Source of the DNA: Planctomycetaceae bacterium
GTDB taxonomy: Bacteria > Planctomycetota > Planctomycetia > Planctomycetales > Planctomycetaceae
Reading direction: 5' to 3'
Assembly: GCA_041398825.1 (NCBI GenBank)
Contig: JAWKTX010000001.1
Coordinates: 248,001-312,000, forward strand
Length of the DNA stretch: 64,000 nt
Shown here: positions 46,867-61,100 of the stretch, piece after piece
How positions within the stretch are numbered: position 1 is the first letter of the stretch
Layout: each line of letters begins with the position of its first letter
Program-made: the position numbers and the translations under genes
Notes under the pieces: model-generated
Databases searched by the model: none
What the model was told of the DNA's origin: nothing
Seen by the model: only the letters and a program-made list of their open reading frames with translations

Positions 46867-47742
46867 CTAACGTCCTATAGCCGACGTACGCATCATGTTC
46901 ATGATCAGGTCATCAAATGGCACGGTTGTCGGCGATTGCGTGCACCCGGGGCCATAATTGGAGCAATAATCGCGGACCGCCTGTTGGTGCTTTTCGAACA
47001 ATTGTTTGTAGCTTCGAAGGTTCTTTTCTGTGACGGTCACCATCCGGACGGATTTGCTTTCCATGTCCTCCAGCTCCATATCACCCAATAAACCGGGATT
47101 GGCCTCCCTGGGGTCGAAAAGCTGCAGAACGTGGGCGTCGAATCGACGAAAACGAAGTTGATCGAGCCCTTTCTGAAAGCCATGTTCGTCGAACAGATCA
47201 CTGATGATGACGGCAAGACCTGACCGTGATCCGCGGTGCAGGAGACCCTGAACGGCTCGCTCCAGATTTGTATCCTGCCCGCAGGTTGGAAGTTCTTCCA
47301 GAAACTTCATCAGCGGCAGAATACGGGCCTTGCCTCGCGTGATCGGGAACTCGCTGATGATTCCGTCGGCATAGGCGACCACTGCAATGCGATCCAAATC
47401 TGCCAGGGCGATATAAGCGAGTGCTGCGGTCAGGTGTCGGGCAAGATCAAATTTTGCTGGTTGTCCGAAGGCCATGCTTCGCGAACAGTCGAGCATCAGA
47501 TACACATGCAGGTCCTGCTCTTCCTGAAATCGTTTGAGAAGTAAGTCGCCGTGCCGCGCGTAGATATTCCAGTCCAGGTATCGAAGGTCGTCTCCGGCGG
47601 TGTATTCCCGGTGATCGGAGAATTCAATTCCGGAGCCCATCTGTGTTGTTCGCCGTTGTGCCAGCAATGTTCCCCGAAACACGCGTTTCGACATGATCGA
47701 AAGGTATTCCAGTCGTGTCAGGAAATCCGGTGGAAAGAGCAT
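46867..47742 (-). CDS. DUF58 (VWA-like) protein
   Basis: 291 aa, cytoplasmic. The DUF58 hallmark GDDLRYLDWN is at about 51-60 and is followed by 'LMLDCSRSM' with the D-x-S-x-S metal-ion-dependent adhesion motif of a von Willebrand A fold. DUF58 proteins work with MoxR AAA+ ATPases, which are thought to remodel or load cofactors into partner proteins. It begins 51 bp after the MoxR stop on the same strand, so the two are an operon. AAGGCGAACA precedes the ATG. Confidence 0.9.
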   Translation of the reverse strand: MLFPPDFLTRLEYLSIMSKRVFRGTLLAQRRTTQMGSGIEFSDHREYTAGDDLRYLDWNIYARHGDLLLKRFQEEQDLHVYLMLDCSRSMAFGQPAKFDLARHLTAALAYIALADLDRIAVVAYADGIISEFPITRGKARILPLMKFLEELPTCGQDTNLERAVQGLLHRGSRSGLAVIISDLFDEHGFQKGLDQLRFRRFDAHVLQLFDPREANPGLLGDMELEDMESKSVRMVTVTEKNLRSYKQLFEKHQQAVRDYCSNYGPGCTQSPTTVPFDDLIMNMMRTSAIGR

Positions 47743-47793
47743 TGTTCGCCTTCGATGCCTGCGGTGGCGGAACCAGCGTGGGTTGGCTGTGAG

Positions 47794-48804
47794 CTATGCT
47801 GCGGACAGGGCGTCTTCCGGGACAGCAGAAAGTATTTTCGCAATCACTTCATCCGCACTGATGCCTTCGGCCTGTCCCTCAAAGTTCAGGATCATGCGGT
47901 GTCTCAGCACCGGGGTGGCCATGACTCTCAGATCTTCTCTGGCGACATGGTAACGATGATCCAGGATCGCTCGAATTTTGGCTCCCAGGATCAATGACTG
48001 GAGACCGCGAGGACTCGAACCGAATCGGACATACCTCTTCGTGGGTTCTGATGCCAGTTCATGATCCGGATGAGTGGCAACAATGATCGCAATTCCGTAC
48101 CGGCGAACGTCGGAACCGATGGGGATTTGTCTCGCCAGAGCAGACATTGTCAGGATGCGATCCCCCGTCATGATGGCGTTCGCCTCAGGTCTTTGTGATT
48201 CGGTGGTTCGGTCGAGAATTGTTTCAAGATCACTGACGGTCGGGTATCGCACAAGCAACTTGCAGAAAAAACGATCCAGCTGCGCTTCCGGCAGAGGATA
48301 CGTTCCTTCCATTTCCAGTGGATTCTGTGTGGCCATCACGAAGAACGGCTCCGACAACTTATGAGTCACGCCGGCGACTGTGACCGAATGTTCCTGCATC
48401 GCCTCAAGCAAAGCAGACTGAGTCTTGGGTGTTGCACGATTGATTTCGTCGGCCAGCAGTACATTCGAGAAGATTGGACCTTTCTGAAACTCAAATACTT
48501 TTCTTCCATCATCGGCTTCGCCAATCACCTGAGTACCGATCAGGTCTGCCGGCATCAGGTCGGGCGTGAACTGAATGCGATGAAATTCAAGATGCAGTGC
48601 TTCGGCCAGCGTTCGAACAGTCAGTGTCTTTCCCAGTCCGGGTACACCTTCGAGCAGGACATGTCCACCGGCGATGAGCGAGATCAGCATGTCATCGAGG
48701 ATCTCGGACTGACCCACGATGACTTTTGATATTTCTGACTTCAGGTTCTGAAAGTCGCGGCGAAAATCGTCCAGCTGTTGTTTGAGGACATCATTGATGC
48801 TCAT
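47794..48804 (-). CDS. MoxR-family AAA+ ATPase
   Basis: 336 aa. Walker A GVPGLGKT at 53-60, Walker B/DEIN segment 'NVLLADEINRATPKTQSALL', sensor 1 'FFVMATQNPLEMEGTYPLPE' and the C-terminal lid are all present and typical of MoxR. The protein acts as a chaperone-like ATPase for the DUF58 partner. GGGAG lies 10 bp upstream of the start. In many planctomycetes these genes continue into DUF4175-like and TPR/VWA genes; here the corresponding genes lie on the opposite strand, beyond the divergent promoter. Confidence 0.94.
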   Translation of the reverse strand: MSINDVLKQQLDDFRRDFQNLKSEISKVIVGQSEILDDMLISLIAGGHVLLEGVPGLGKTLTVRTLAEALHLEFHRIQFTPDLMPADLIGTQVIGEADDGRKVFEFQKGPIFSNVLLADEINRATPKTQSALLEAMQEHSVTVAGVTHKLSEPFFVMATQNPLEMEGTYPLPEAQLDRFFCKLLVRYPTVSDLETILDRTTESQRPEANAIMTGDRILTMSALARQIPIGSDVRRYGIAIIVATHPDHELASEPTKRYVRFGSSPRGLQSLILGAKIRAILDHRYHVAREDLRVMATPVLRHRMILNFEGQAEGISADEVIAKILSAVPEDALSAA

Positions 48805-49122
48805 TCACCGTACTCCCTGTTTGTGCAGATGCTTTGTCTTCCGAAGACATCGCCTGAGCGATGCTGGTTCTTGTTCATCCGTATGATAACCGTCATGTAC
48901 AGCACTCGGTTTCGGAGATAAAGACATCGCGACGTGTGGTCAATGCCTGCAGAAAGGATTCGGCAACCAAAGGTCGCTCCTGATGTTTTCGCAAATAAGT
49001 CAGTAGGCCGAATGCTCCTGTGCGAGTAGCATGCTACTCATGCGGGTGGCCACTTTCCAATCGAACGCCGCCGGTAATTGTGCTCGAACGAATAACCGCG
49101 TTTCTGTTTGCGGAGGCGTTCC
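48805..49122. other. Divergent promoter region of MoxR and the giant TPR gene
   Basis: 318 bp with no gene. It contains a perfect 16-bp palindrome (separate entry) and, at 49112-49116, the GGAGG ribosome-binding site of the giant gene. Confidence 0.5.
49024..49039. promoter_or_regulatory. Perfect 16-bp palindrome, candidate operator
   Basis: GAGTAGCATGCTACTC, exact on both strands, 83 bp before the giant gene's start codon and about 220 bp before MoxR. A dimeric repressor binding here could coordinate both directions. Confidence 0.45.
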
Positions 49123-52100
49123 ATGGACGCGTTGCCCTTATTTTCCCCTGTCAGGATCGCCCCTCTGCTTTGTGGCCTGATCCTTTGGTTTCTTTCGTGC
49201 CATCCGTCCGGTAGACACGTGGTTGCTGATGAAAGGCAGGTCGAAGCTGATCTGTCGGAGCTTTCGGATGACGAAATCCGGCAGGTCAAAACGGCCGAAC
49301 GATTCTTCAGTATTCTCGAAAAGAACCCACGTCTCGGAACGGCCCTTGACCGGGTCTATGGGCACCACGTTGAGTTTGGGACATTGAATTCGTTCCTTGA
49401 AACCCTGAAGAGCAGAGCTGCCGCACAAAACAACAACGGCGCCCTCTGGATGCTGCTGGGAATGTTTGAGTCACAGAGAGGCAATGATGCCGCAGCTGTA
49501 GACGCACTGCTCAGGGCTGACGAGCTTCGTTCGGAAGATGCGCTTTCCAGTTACTATCTGGGACAGGCGCAATTGCGTGTGGGGCAGTCTTCGGAGGCAG
49601 TTGCTTCTTTCGAACGTGCGATCAGTCGCAAGCCGGCCCGGGCTGACCTGCTGGAGATTTTTCAGACACTTGGTCGCGTTCATCAGCGTGCCCAGCGGAC
49701 TGAAGATGCGATGAAGGTTTGGCAACGGCTGGAGTCGTTGTTTCCGGACGATCCACGAGTGCTCGAACAAATTGCTGTGACACTGGCCGAAGAGGGGCAG
49801 CCCGCCGCTGCATTGAGTCGCTATCAGAAACTGGCTGGGCTTGTTCGCGACGACTATCGAAAAGTGGTTTATCAGGTGGCTGCCGCGGAACTCACGATTA
49901 AGACCGGCCAGAGAGATGCTGGTATTGAAGCTCTTGAGCAGGTACTGGCTGATCTGAATCCTGAGAGCTGGCTCTATCGCGATGTGCGTCGCCGAATTGA
50001 AGAGGTGTTTCTTCGATCGGGAGATCAGGATAGTCTTGTCAGTTATTACCAGCGGTGGATTGAGGAACATCCGGATGATATTGAGGGGATGACTCGTCTG
50101 GCCCGATTCCTTGCGTCATCAGCCAGGGTGCCCGAGGCAACCGACTGGATGGAGAAAGCATTGAAGCTGGCTCCATCGCGAACCGACTTACGCAAAGCGT
50201 TTATTGATCAGTTGGTGGATGACCAGCGGTATTCAGAAGCAATTCGTCAGTACGAACTGTTAGCCACGGCAGCTCCGGGAAATCCTGATTTTCTTCGTGA
50301 ATGGGGAAAGCTGGTTCTGCGTAATAAAGAAGTCCCTGAATCGGAACGCAGACAGGAAGCAGTTCGAATCTGGAATCAGATTCTTGAAACACGCCCTGAT
50401 GATGCATTGACCACGTCACAGGTGGCCGATCTGCTTCGTCAGAACAAACTGAACGAAAGGGCTGAACAGCTTTATCGCCGTGCAATCGAACTGGCGCCCG
50501 CTGATCCCCAATACCGCGAGTACCTTGGTGAATTTCTTCACATTCAAAAGCGTTCGGACGAAGCGCTGATTGTCTGGTCGGGGATTGCAGAAGGTGATCG
50601 TCGCACCGCAGCGAATATCACCCGGCTTGCGGAAGTCTACAACAGCTTCGGGTTTTCGGATAAGGCGATCATTGAAATTGCCGAGGCCGTCAGCATGGAT
50701 CCCGGGGATTTCAGTCTTCAGATTCGTTCTGCCGACTATCATATGAAAGCCGCCAAATTCGACGAAGCCCTTGCATTCGTAAATGCTGCCGACATGCTGG
50801 CATCCAATGATGACGAACGCGATGCCGTCATTCAGCAGCGAATCGAAGTTCTTCAGGCGAGTCAGCGGTTGGATTCTGTCGCTGATGAATTGCTTGCAAC
50901 GCTTAAACGCAAGGGTGATGCAACCCGGAATGACTGGTATACGGTTGCCCGGTATCTCGAAGCCGCACGCCGGTGGGCGGATGCGAACGAAGCAATCGAC
51001 AACGCCATAGCAATCGATTCCAGGTCGATTCCTTCCATGACGGTTGCCGCGCGAATTGCTGAAGCTTCGGGCGATTATGGTCGCGCATCACAGATGAATC
51101 GCACGCTGTCAGAAGTAGATCGTCGGTCACGCGGTGACCACCTGATGAACGTCTCTCGGCTTGAAGCCCAGATGGGCCGGACCGAAGAGGCATTGAAAGC
51201 GGCCCGGGAATTGATTGTGTCGGCACCGGGAAATACGGACAACTATGAATTCTATGCGCAGACCTGTTTCCGGCTGGGGCGTGCCGACGAAGGGCTTGAA
51301 GCGCTTCGGAAAGCAGTTCGGATCAATCCCGGCGAACCGCACCTGATCATGTCGCTGGGGGCTGCACTTGCCGAGCAACTGCGAACTGATGAGGCCATCG
51401 AAGTGTACTGGCGCGCGTTCGATAAGTCGGAGGAAGTTGAAGACAAGGTCGGTCTCACGATGAAGCTGACTCCGTTGTATCAGCAGATCAATCAGCTGGA
51501 GAAACTGATTGAACGGTTCGAACGAGATCGCAGGGAAGAAGATAAACGACGCGAGATGACCATCTGCCTTGCTCAGGCATGGCATACTGCAGGTGATATC
51601 AGTGCGGCTCGACAGGAACTGGAATCGTTGCTGAGTGAGGATACTCGCGACACAAATCTGCTGAATCAACTGGCGAAGCTTTGCCAGGATGGTGCTGACC
51701 TGGAGGCTGCCATCAGCTATCAGCGCCAGCTGGTGGCGATAGCCCCGGGGCACGAAACAGAATTTCCGCTTGCCGGCATGCTGATGACGAATGGTCAGGT
51801 AGACGCAGCCAGGGAGATCTTTGTCAAGCTGACACAAAGTGAAGAGGACCCCGTACGCCAGATTAGAGCCCTGGATTCTCTGATTTCTCAGGGGAACTAT
51901 GAATCAGCCATCGGAGTCATTGAACCCCTTCTGGCTCAGAATCGTGACGACTGGGAGCTGCTCTACCGTGAAGCAGTTTCGTGGGCACTGCTGGAACGTA
52001 CAGATGAAGCAATCAATCGATTCAATCGAATCCTTGCATTGAATCAGCCCTACGACTCCCTGGGGCGATCAGCGGAAGCAAAGCTAAAACAGGCCCAGGC

Positions 52101-55100
52101 CAAAGCAAAGTCGGATAATCTCCGTGGCATCACAACCAGCGTTCCACGAAAGCAGTCGCCTTTAGCGATGCGAGGCATGGCGTCCGAAGTTCAGATGGCA
52201 ACGGGGCTCACAGCCAATAACCGGTACTATGGATCGAACAGTCCTCCTCCGATCTGGACTCCCGAAGCCTACGGTGTTGCGAGAATGGCCGCGTTCGGCT
52301 GGCTGATTCGGTATGAGGATGAAGCTGCCGATTCGGCCCGATCTTCGCGAGCCAATGCGGAAGCTCCCACAAAGGAAACGCACGACGCCAATCCATCCAT
52401 TGTGGAGTCAATCCATGCGAGGGCCAATGCTGAAAATGCCACACGCCAGGCGATCTATGATTCTCTTTATGTTGCCCAGTTGAAGAATGATTATTTGCGC
52501 GTGTTCAACATTGCCCGGCGACTGGCGAAAGCAGGAGGGGTGGAAGAACAGCAGTTCTTTCTGACTTCACTGAACCTTCGCAATCTGGATGCGAATCAGG
52601 CTGGTCAGGGGAGCTCGAATGCACTGAACGCGACAAAGGTTGCTTTGAGTGACGATGACCTGCAACTGCTTCGAGACTGTTATGAAGGGTTGAGTCAAGA
52701 GAATAAGAGTATCGATCTGTCTTCGATGTACGGCAGCAATGTTGCTTACGGTTCGAATGGTCAGGTCTACATACTGATCGGTGGTAACTATGTGCAGCTT
52801 GCGGGTGTTTTTCGGGGAGAAGGCGGATATCTGAATACGCTCGTTGAAGAACTGCGTCTGGCTGGGAAAACGGATGAAGCCCTGAAGCTATTGAATGAAC
52901 GGCTGCGGAGTGCATCATCTGCGATAGAGCTGGGGGCATCTCTCGCTCTCCTCATTCAGGAAGAGCGATTTGAAGAGCTCCCCGAGTACTTTGACCGCTG
53001 GCATGCGGCAGCGCTTGAACAAATTGCTGCAGCTCCGGTTGTGACTCCCTCAAGGCGGCAGACCCAGTCGCCTTCGAATACAGCATCGGCCAATGTGCTG
53101 CAGGCGACTACCAACACGATTCAGCAGTGGATGGGGCATCTTGGTACAGAAGAGGAACACAAACAGATCCTGTCAATTCTTGAACGTTGTCTGGATGTGG
53201 CGGAGGCTGAAGCGAAACATCGTCGACTTGTTGAGGCGACGATGTCAGGACGAACCCGGTCGAATTCCCTTGCAGCACCATCAACCCATCGCGTCGTCGT
53301 TTACACCGGAAAAGAACAAACCAGCGCGAATCTCACATTTCCACCGCCCAGTACATGGATGAGCAACGCAGACTGTTCATTGTTGTATCAGGCCTACGAA
53401 TCATTTCGAAAGAATGACATCAGCACGGATATGATCGAGATGCTCCGCAAGCGTGCTGCTCTCAACGAAAGTAAACCCGTTGACCCTGATCGGCAGATAT
53501 GTCGGCATATGCATCTGTCTGCTGTGTTATGGTGGGCAGAAGAGCAGGATGAAGCTGTAGACCTGATGGCGAGTGTTGCTGAGATGTCTCCGGAGAATCT
53601 GTCGCTGCAGTTCAACCTTGCCAATATGTATCAATCGCGCGGAGATTTTGAGGACGCCTTGATCATTATTGATCGGATTCGACCACGTGATCAGAAAGTT
53701 CTGCAGCAAAAGGAACTTGATGCCCTCGCACTTGCAGAGCGTCTGGGAGATACCGATCGAGCTCGAAGCGCTGCCGAGCGATTATTTGGTTTGCGACTCG
53801 ATGCGCAAACGCAACTTGGACTCGTGGATCGGATGCGTCGTCTTGGCTTAAGTGCAATGGCGGACGCAGTCCTCGCACGGGCAGAACGCACCGCGACCAA
53901 TCAGACGTCTTCGCTCGCTTCGCTCATGATGCTCTATCAGGGGCAGGGAAAAACTGAGCAGGCAAGTCAACTGGCACATCTGCTTTTACGAAAGACGCCC
54001 TCCCCTGTTTCACTCAACGCCCGTTCCGGTCGGAATCCCACCCGATATCGGACAAGTGACAGCAACTTTCGGGCTCTGGCCCTTCAGTTTCTTCATCGTT
54101 CCGGTGGATTGAATGTTCTCATCGAGCAACTCGAAGCACAGCTGGAACGTTCACCGGAGTCGATCCTGCCGATGCAGCAGTTGATCGAATTTTATGAAGT
54201 CAGCGGTCAAAGCGATAAGGGTCTGAGTTTGCTGGCAAAGGGGATTGAGCTCCGTCCGGATTCGCCAGTTCTTCGACTGCACTTCGCAAAACAGCTGGAG
54301 AAATCCGGAAAGCACGGCGAAGCATGCGAACAGTATCTCGAGCTGATAAAGATACAACCGAACTGGGTTACCGAGGATCTCTATCAGATCGATCGTGTCT
54401 TCAGTCAGGCCAAGCGCAAAGTAGATCTGGTAAAATCGTTGAGTGAAATCAACATGAAACAGATCCAGGAACCATGGTACATAATTAATACCGCCTCAAA
54501 TCTTCTGCAGGATGAATCGTCGTTGGATGCCGGGCTGACATTGCTGGAGCGAACGTTCGAGGCATTCCCGAATTACAGACGAAACATGTTGGATAGTTTT
54601 CGTAATGAAGCGATTTGGAAGAACGATCGTGTCTACGAATTCGCAAAACAAGTCGTTCTTCCATCTGCTGCAGATATCCAGTCGAATCCATGGACAGGTC
54701 TTGACCAGATCAATTCCTATTCGAGTAACGGTCACGTAGACGTTTTCTTTCACCAGATGCTGAATGGTTTGAAGAAGACAGATAAGGTCGCGGATCTTCA
54801 GGCTTCGATCCGGCAGCGATTGAAGGATCAGCCCGGGTGGCACAGCGGCAATGCAATGCTGGCTTTAATTGACTTGTCCAGCGGCAAAAAGGATGAGGCA
54901 AAGCAGCGGCTTCAGGAACTGGTCGAGAATAAAGAGAGGATGTCGACGATGCCGGCAGAAGCCTGCTGGGTGATCGGACAGGAACTCGACCAGTTCGAGG
55001 AAACTCGCGATCTGGCAATGATGTTGTTCGAAAACGCGGTGACAGTACCGTCCGGAAGTTCGATGAATCAGATTCAGTATTCTCCCGTGTCAAAGCTGGT

Positions 55101-58100
55101 GGACAGCTATATTCGCGTTGGTCGAGAGAATGATGCGCGTGAGTTACTGCTGAATCAGCTGAACGCATCGCGTTTTGACAATTATGACGAGGAATATGCG
55201 TCCTACCAAAGGATTGAAAATTCAAAATGGGTCGCTGAAAAAATGATGAAAATGCAGATGCCCGTTGACGCCCTCAGGCTTTATCGGGGCCTGCTTGATA
55301 CACCCGAGCGGTTGGCTTTGGCAGGCAGATGGAATGGTCGAGAAGCAGACTACTACCAGTCGCTTGCTCGCAAAGGTCTGAACTCAGCATTGAAGGCCGT
55401 TACCGCTGAAAACGCAGACAGGGTGGTAGAGGAACTATTGAATGTTCGCGATGATCTCCGATCCGGCAGGTCCGTTCTCGACCTGATGCTTGTCGTCCCG
55501 GAACCCGGGGACTTGCAGGAAGAACACATCAGAAGTTCTTACATTGACTTACTGTCGGCTCTTTCCGGTGAAGATGAAATCGCCGACAGGATTGCCGGGC
55601 GAATAGCGATTCTGCAACAACAGCATCCCCGGGATTTGTCAATTGCCGTCGCAGCCGTGACGCTGAATCTGAAGAAACAAAGGGCTGACAGTTCAGAGGC
55701 GGTCGAACGGCTGTTGAAACTGGCCAGTGATTATACTCTGGATGAAATCCCGGCGGGCAGAAGGCCGAATTCCAGGCAAAGACGAGAAGCCTCGCAGTTG
55801 ATACCCCTCTGGCTGGTCGCCCGGCAATGTATTGGACATGACGATTTGCATGACCAGGGCATGAAGCTGTCGGAACTTTGTCTCGTCGCTTCAAAACGTC
55901 AGGTTGGTATCAAAGAAAGTTCTGCGATTCTGTACGATCTGGGTGATCTCCTCCTGAAGGCCGGACACAAGAAAGAAGCAGAAGCCTGTTGGAGTCAATT
56001 GCTTGATCTGGCAACGGAACGTCCTGTCCGTCGTAAACCGGAATCGGAACCAAGGACCGGGCTCAGGTTACCGCATCATTCGGAAACTCTGCCGGATCGG
56101 GGTGCCCCACTTCCAGCCTGCGTCACACAACTTGCAGACGCAGACTGCGTCACACAAGGACATGCTGAAGGTGGCTCGAACACGATGAGCCAGAAGAACG
56201 GGCTGCTGACACGTCTGGTCGCTCTGGGGGGCATGTCGGTATGCTGGGATTTCTCCACATGCGGGATGGCTCTGTCGCAGGAATCCGTGATTTCGATTCA
56301 GGACGGTGTCGACGCGGCCTCGGAGCCCGGGAATTCTTCCTCACCTTCTGAGCTGATCCCGCCGCTGACGGTTTCACAATTTCGGATGGCCATCGTCGTT
56401 GCAAAATCGGCGGCTGGAAATGGTATGCCGGACCTGTCTCGCAGAGCCGTGCGAGAATCTTTACTGGGAGGGTTTCCAGTCGCTGATCCCGTATTGAGCG
56501 AGCCGAATTCATCCCGACGCATTATCCGGCCATCCACATCAAATGCAGTCGACCCCATTGAACAGGAAGTGGTGAGTGCTCTGAAAGAGATTCTCGGGCT
56601 GTGGAAAGGAGACGCATATCCAGCCTCAGAAACATATCACCTTCTCAAGTCGATTGTGTTGCCGGAGAATCGCCCCCGGGAGATTCGACTTTATGTAACG
56701 GCGTCTAACATCTCCGCAGCCCAGGTGGACAGTCTGGCAGAGCCTCTCGTCTCGGCGGCCTATGATTCAAAGCAACTTGACGATTTAAAGTCTGCGACAT
56801 CCCTGCGGTCCGAAGCAGGCACTTCGGCGATAGTCCTGCGGTGCCTGATAGCAATTCGTCAGGAGGATCACCCAACTGTGATGGACTGCCTGACGGGTCT
56901 TACTGAGCAATTGCAGAAAGGGCTTTCTACAAGCGACCAGCATCTTGCACTTCTGGCTGCTTTACGGGCATTTGATAACAGGGAGCTGAAATCTTCTTCT
57001 TTTCCGATTCTCCGCCAGATCCTTCAACTTGAATTGCAGGCATCCTCTTCTGGTAACCGGGAACCTGATCCTGGAGGAAAACTGGCTGATCTTGTGAATC
57101 GCCATCTGGCGGAAACAGGTGATCAGAAATCGGTAAGTGAATACTTTGAAAATGTAATGACAGCCCGGCAACCCTTCTACAGTCGTTATAGCGGCAACTA
57201 TGGGCTGTACAGGCAACAGCAGGATCTTGCACAACTTGCCCAGCGGGCGGCTGGATTGAAGATGCCCGGCATTGCGTTGGATTACCTTGGTCGTGCCACG
57301 GATTTTGAGGTGGAGGAATATGGTCGACCTAACATGAGAACAACACTGGCGAGTTTGGTGCGCCATGTCAGACGATTGCCTGCCAGCGATGGCTACTCAG
57401 CGTGGCATCAGTGGACAATGCCGGTTCAGGGCCGAAATACCCTGCGTGTACTCTTCGAGACTACGACACCGAAGATTATTCCTGAGCTGTTCATTGATTC
57501 GAAGGAGCAAGCTGCCACTCAGGTGAACGAGAGGTTGCTGAGTAATCTGGCGGAACTGGTTGAGTCCGGCAAAAGAGCAGGAAGGCTTGCAGATCTGAGG
57601 CAGGAGGTTCAGAAGCTTGCAGAGCAAAAAGCTGCTTATGCAGACATCCTTATGGCTTTGATCATGATTGCTCAGGAGGATACCGCCAACGGTCTTCCCT
57701 ATATTCAAGGGCTGCAGGAAACGTTTCAGGATCGTATGAAGGCAGCGCCAGGGCAGTCTCGCCAGCAACGGCCGACGTCGCACGGAGACTATCTGGTGTA
57801 TCAGGCCTGCTTGGATTCGCCTCAGTTCGTGTCTGTGTTTGAAGATCAACTGCCGCTGTTTCGTAAGCGTTTGCGGGACACATCACAACATGAGATGCTG
57901 CAGGATATCAACCTGGACTGGGCCCGACGTGTTTCTGCAGGTTCAAAGCCGGATTTGTTCGCACCGGGGGCAGATTTCACGCACTGGACGGCCGCGAATG
58001 CGAGCGAATCCAGTGGCAACTTGAATCCCTGGTGGACTGCCTACGAAAACCAGATTCTTCAACTGGGCGGCAGAGGTGGAAGCAATTTGTATTTTCGCTA

Positions 58101-61100
58101 TCCACTGTCAGGTGACTTTGTCATTTCGATGGAGTGTTTTGAGGACGCATGGGCGGAGTGCGATGCAGGGTTTGGTGGGGTTGTCGTGCTCGGTCAGAAT
58201 TCGGGTTCACAAACAACGATTCGATCGGTGTCCGGTCACGAAACAATTCATCGACCTCCTGCGATGAAACGCAGCCGTCCAGCCTATAATCATCTTACCA
58301 TTGAAGTGAGGGGCAGTCGCGATACTGATCCGGGAAGCATTCGCTATCTGCTCAATAAACATCTTGTCTATGAAGAACCCTTTCGCCCAACAAGTCCCTG
58401 GTTGCTGCTGAATACGGAAGGGTCTCGGGTAAGTGCCTTCAGGAATATTCAGATTGAGGGCAAGGTAGAGATTCCGAAAAAAGTTGCACTCGTCATCGGC
58501 GATCAGATGGATGGATGGAACTGTTCCGTATTTGGTGATTCCCAGCCACGCAAACGACTGATGGCTGAGATGCCGAAAGACGAAAACGACAGCATCAGCT
58601 ATTACCAACGGGATGAACCAGTGGAGTTCTCCTGGAATGCTGCTGACAGCACACTAACCGGGCGTGCGATTGAAGGCGCGGCGGATGATCAGCAAAGCTG
58701 GATCTACTATCAACGGCCATTGGTCTCAGGAGAGTCATTCGAGTACGAGTTCTACTGTGTCCCTGGCGAAACGGTGGCTCACCCAACGATCGGCCGAATT
58801 GCGTTGCTGCTTCAACCTGACGGAGTTGAATCGCACTGGATTGCAGATTCCTGGGATCAGTCCGTCAATGAAGTTGCATTGGATAATTCGGTCTTCGAAC
58901 TTGAGATTCAGCGGAGTTCCGGGCAACTGGCACTGAAGGAAAACGACTGGAATCGCGTTCGCGTTCACCTGCTCGAAAATGTCGTCAACGTCTTTCTGAA
59001 CGATACCTTGATTTGTGAACGCAGTTTAGAGCCGGAGGTCGGCCATCGAATTGGACTATTTCGCTATCGACGCCAGTCCTCAAAGGTTCGTAATCTGACA
59101 TTGTCGGGTGACTGGCCGGATGTGTTGCCTGCCGGAGAAGAACTACTGGAAGTCGCAGCAGCCGAAACAGAAGATGTAAATTATCCGGTCGCCGCGATTC
59201 TCGATGATGCCTCGATTGGGCCATTGGCTGGTGAGATCGTAATGGCCTCTCGGGAAATGCCATCGGACAAAGCCTTTGATTATCTGGCGGATTGGGTCTT
59301 ACCTTCGGTGACACATCCAAATATCCGAATGCACTTTGTGCGAATGACGTCTGATCCGACACATTCAGAATCAGAGAGCCGGATCATATGCCCTGCAGTC
59401 GAACTTATCCGGACCGCCAGAATTTGCGGTCGGATCGATGAACTTTCATCGATGCTGGACAACTGTCAGCCGACAACGCCGCCACAACAGAATGCTCTGA
59501 CAGCATTGAAGACGCTTCTAGCCATTGAGTCCGGCAGGCATGAATTGGCAACTCAACTGCTTGGAGAAATCTGGCAGGTCGTCAGACAACCCTATCCGAA
59601 AGGAACATCGGCCCGCGGGCGTCAGGCGGAATTCGTAGTCGCGTCGTTTGCGGGGCACCATCCGGCATACTGGGCAGCTGGCAGCGATATTGCCCGAAAA
59701 CTGCGTGAGTACGAACGAAACTCTGAGAACGAGTCACACGATCAACACTTTCGCGAAACTGTCCACGGGTTAGTCGGAGATATCGAACGGTACGTGCGGT
59801 CCCTGGAAGCATCGCCCGTTTCGAAGGAACAGCGTTCATCGCAATGGTCGGCCGTTCCTTACTGGAAGCCGGAGCATCGGCTTTCAGGTCGTCGGCCTTC
59901 GACATGGTCGATGACGAAAGGCGTTGCTCAGCATTTCCCTGCCGAAACATGGAGTCAGCTGTATTTTCAGTCTCCGCTCAGGGGGCAGTTTGAAATCACA
60001 GCCTATCGTACCACCCACGGACATAAAGAAGTTTCAATCGGATGGGGTATGCATTCTGCAGAACCCCGGTATGACCTCAAAGCTGTTCGCATCGCTCGGT
60101 TAATGCATTCCTCCCGAGACAAGCCGGGGGAAGTGAATTTGCCCCGCTGGGATCAGCAGGCGCTGTTCCGGATTGTAGTGGATGGTCGTACGGTGAAGAC
60201 ATTCACGAACGGCGTCCTTGTCCACGAGGAAACGCTGGATGGGGACCCGGATCCCTGGTTGCTGCTGCAGACTCACAGTGCGGCGAATTATGCTTATGTC
60301 AGCAACCTTCGGATTCAGGGACAGCCCGAGATTCCTGATGAAATTGACCTGATCCGTATCGCCGGTATGTCATCCTGGCGGGCAGATTTCTTTGGTGAAT
60401 GGTTTCGCACGGATGAAGATTCAGAAGATGACACTGCGCCATGGAGACGAGTAGGAGATGAACTTATTGGTCAGCTTGATACGAATACCAGCAGCAGTGA
60501 TCGCGAATCCCTGATGATCTACCAGCGTCCCATGCTGGAAGATGGTGTCATTGAGTTTGAGACCTGGTACCAGCCTGGTGAATTCGAAGTTCATCCATCT
60601 CTCGGCAGTTCAGCGTTCCTGTTGTTGCCTGACGGTATTCGACGGCATCAGATTACCGGGGCGCAGCATAAATGGAATGACCGTCTTCCGGATAATCAAA
60701 CACCGATTGAAGGGGCCACGGACGATCCCGGGCTGATTGAAGGTGAATGGAACAGGGTTCGCCTGGTTTTGAAGGGTGACGCCGTGACAATCTCCATCAA
60801 CGGTCACGAAGCGGCGACAACCACGATTACGGATCCACCGAATGAACGGCAGTTCGGTCTGTTTCGCTATTCGCAGGGACGGAAATGTCGAGTTCGCAAG
60901 CTCCTCTATCGAGGCGAATGGCCCAAAGAACTTCCGTCCATCGCTGATCAGGTACTGGCAGCACCGGACGGTACAACGCCGGCTTCAGGCAGCGTCGTCA
61001 TGGTTGATGAAGATCTCAGCCAGCCTCGCGAGACGCTTCAGGCCAGGCAATTGATATTGATTGGGCCAGAAGACCGAAGTGAAACCAGCAGCCAGGGGCT

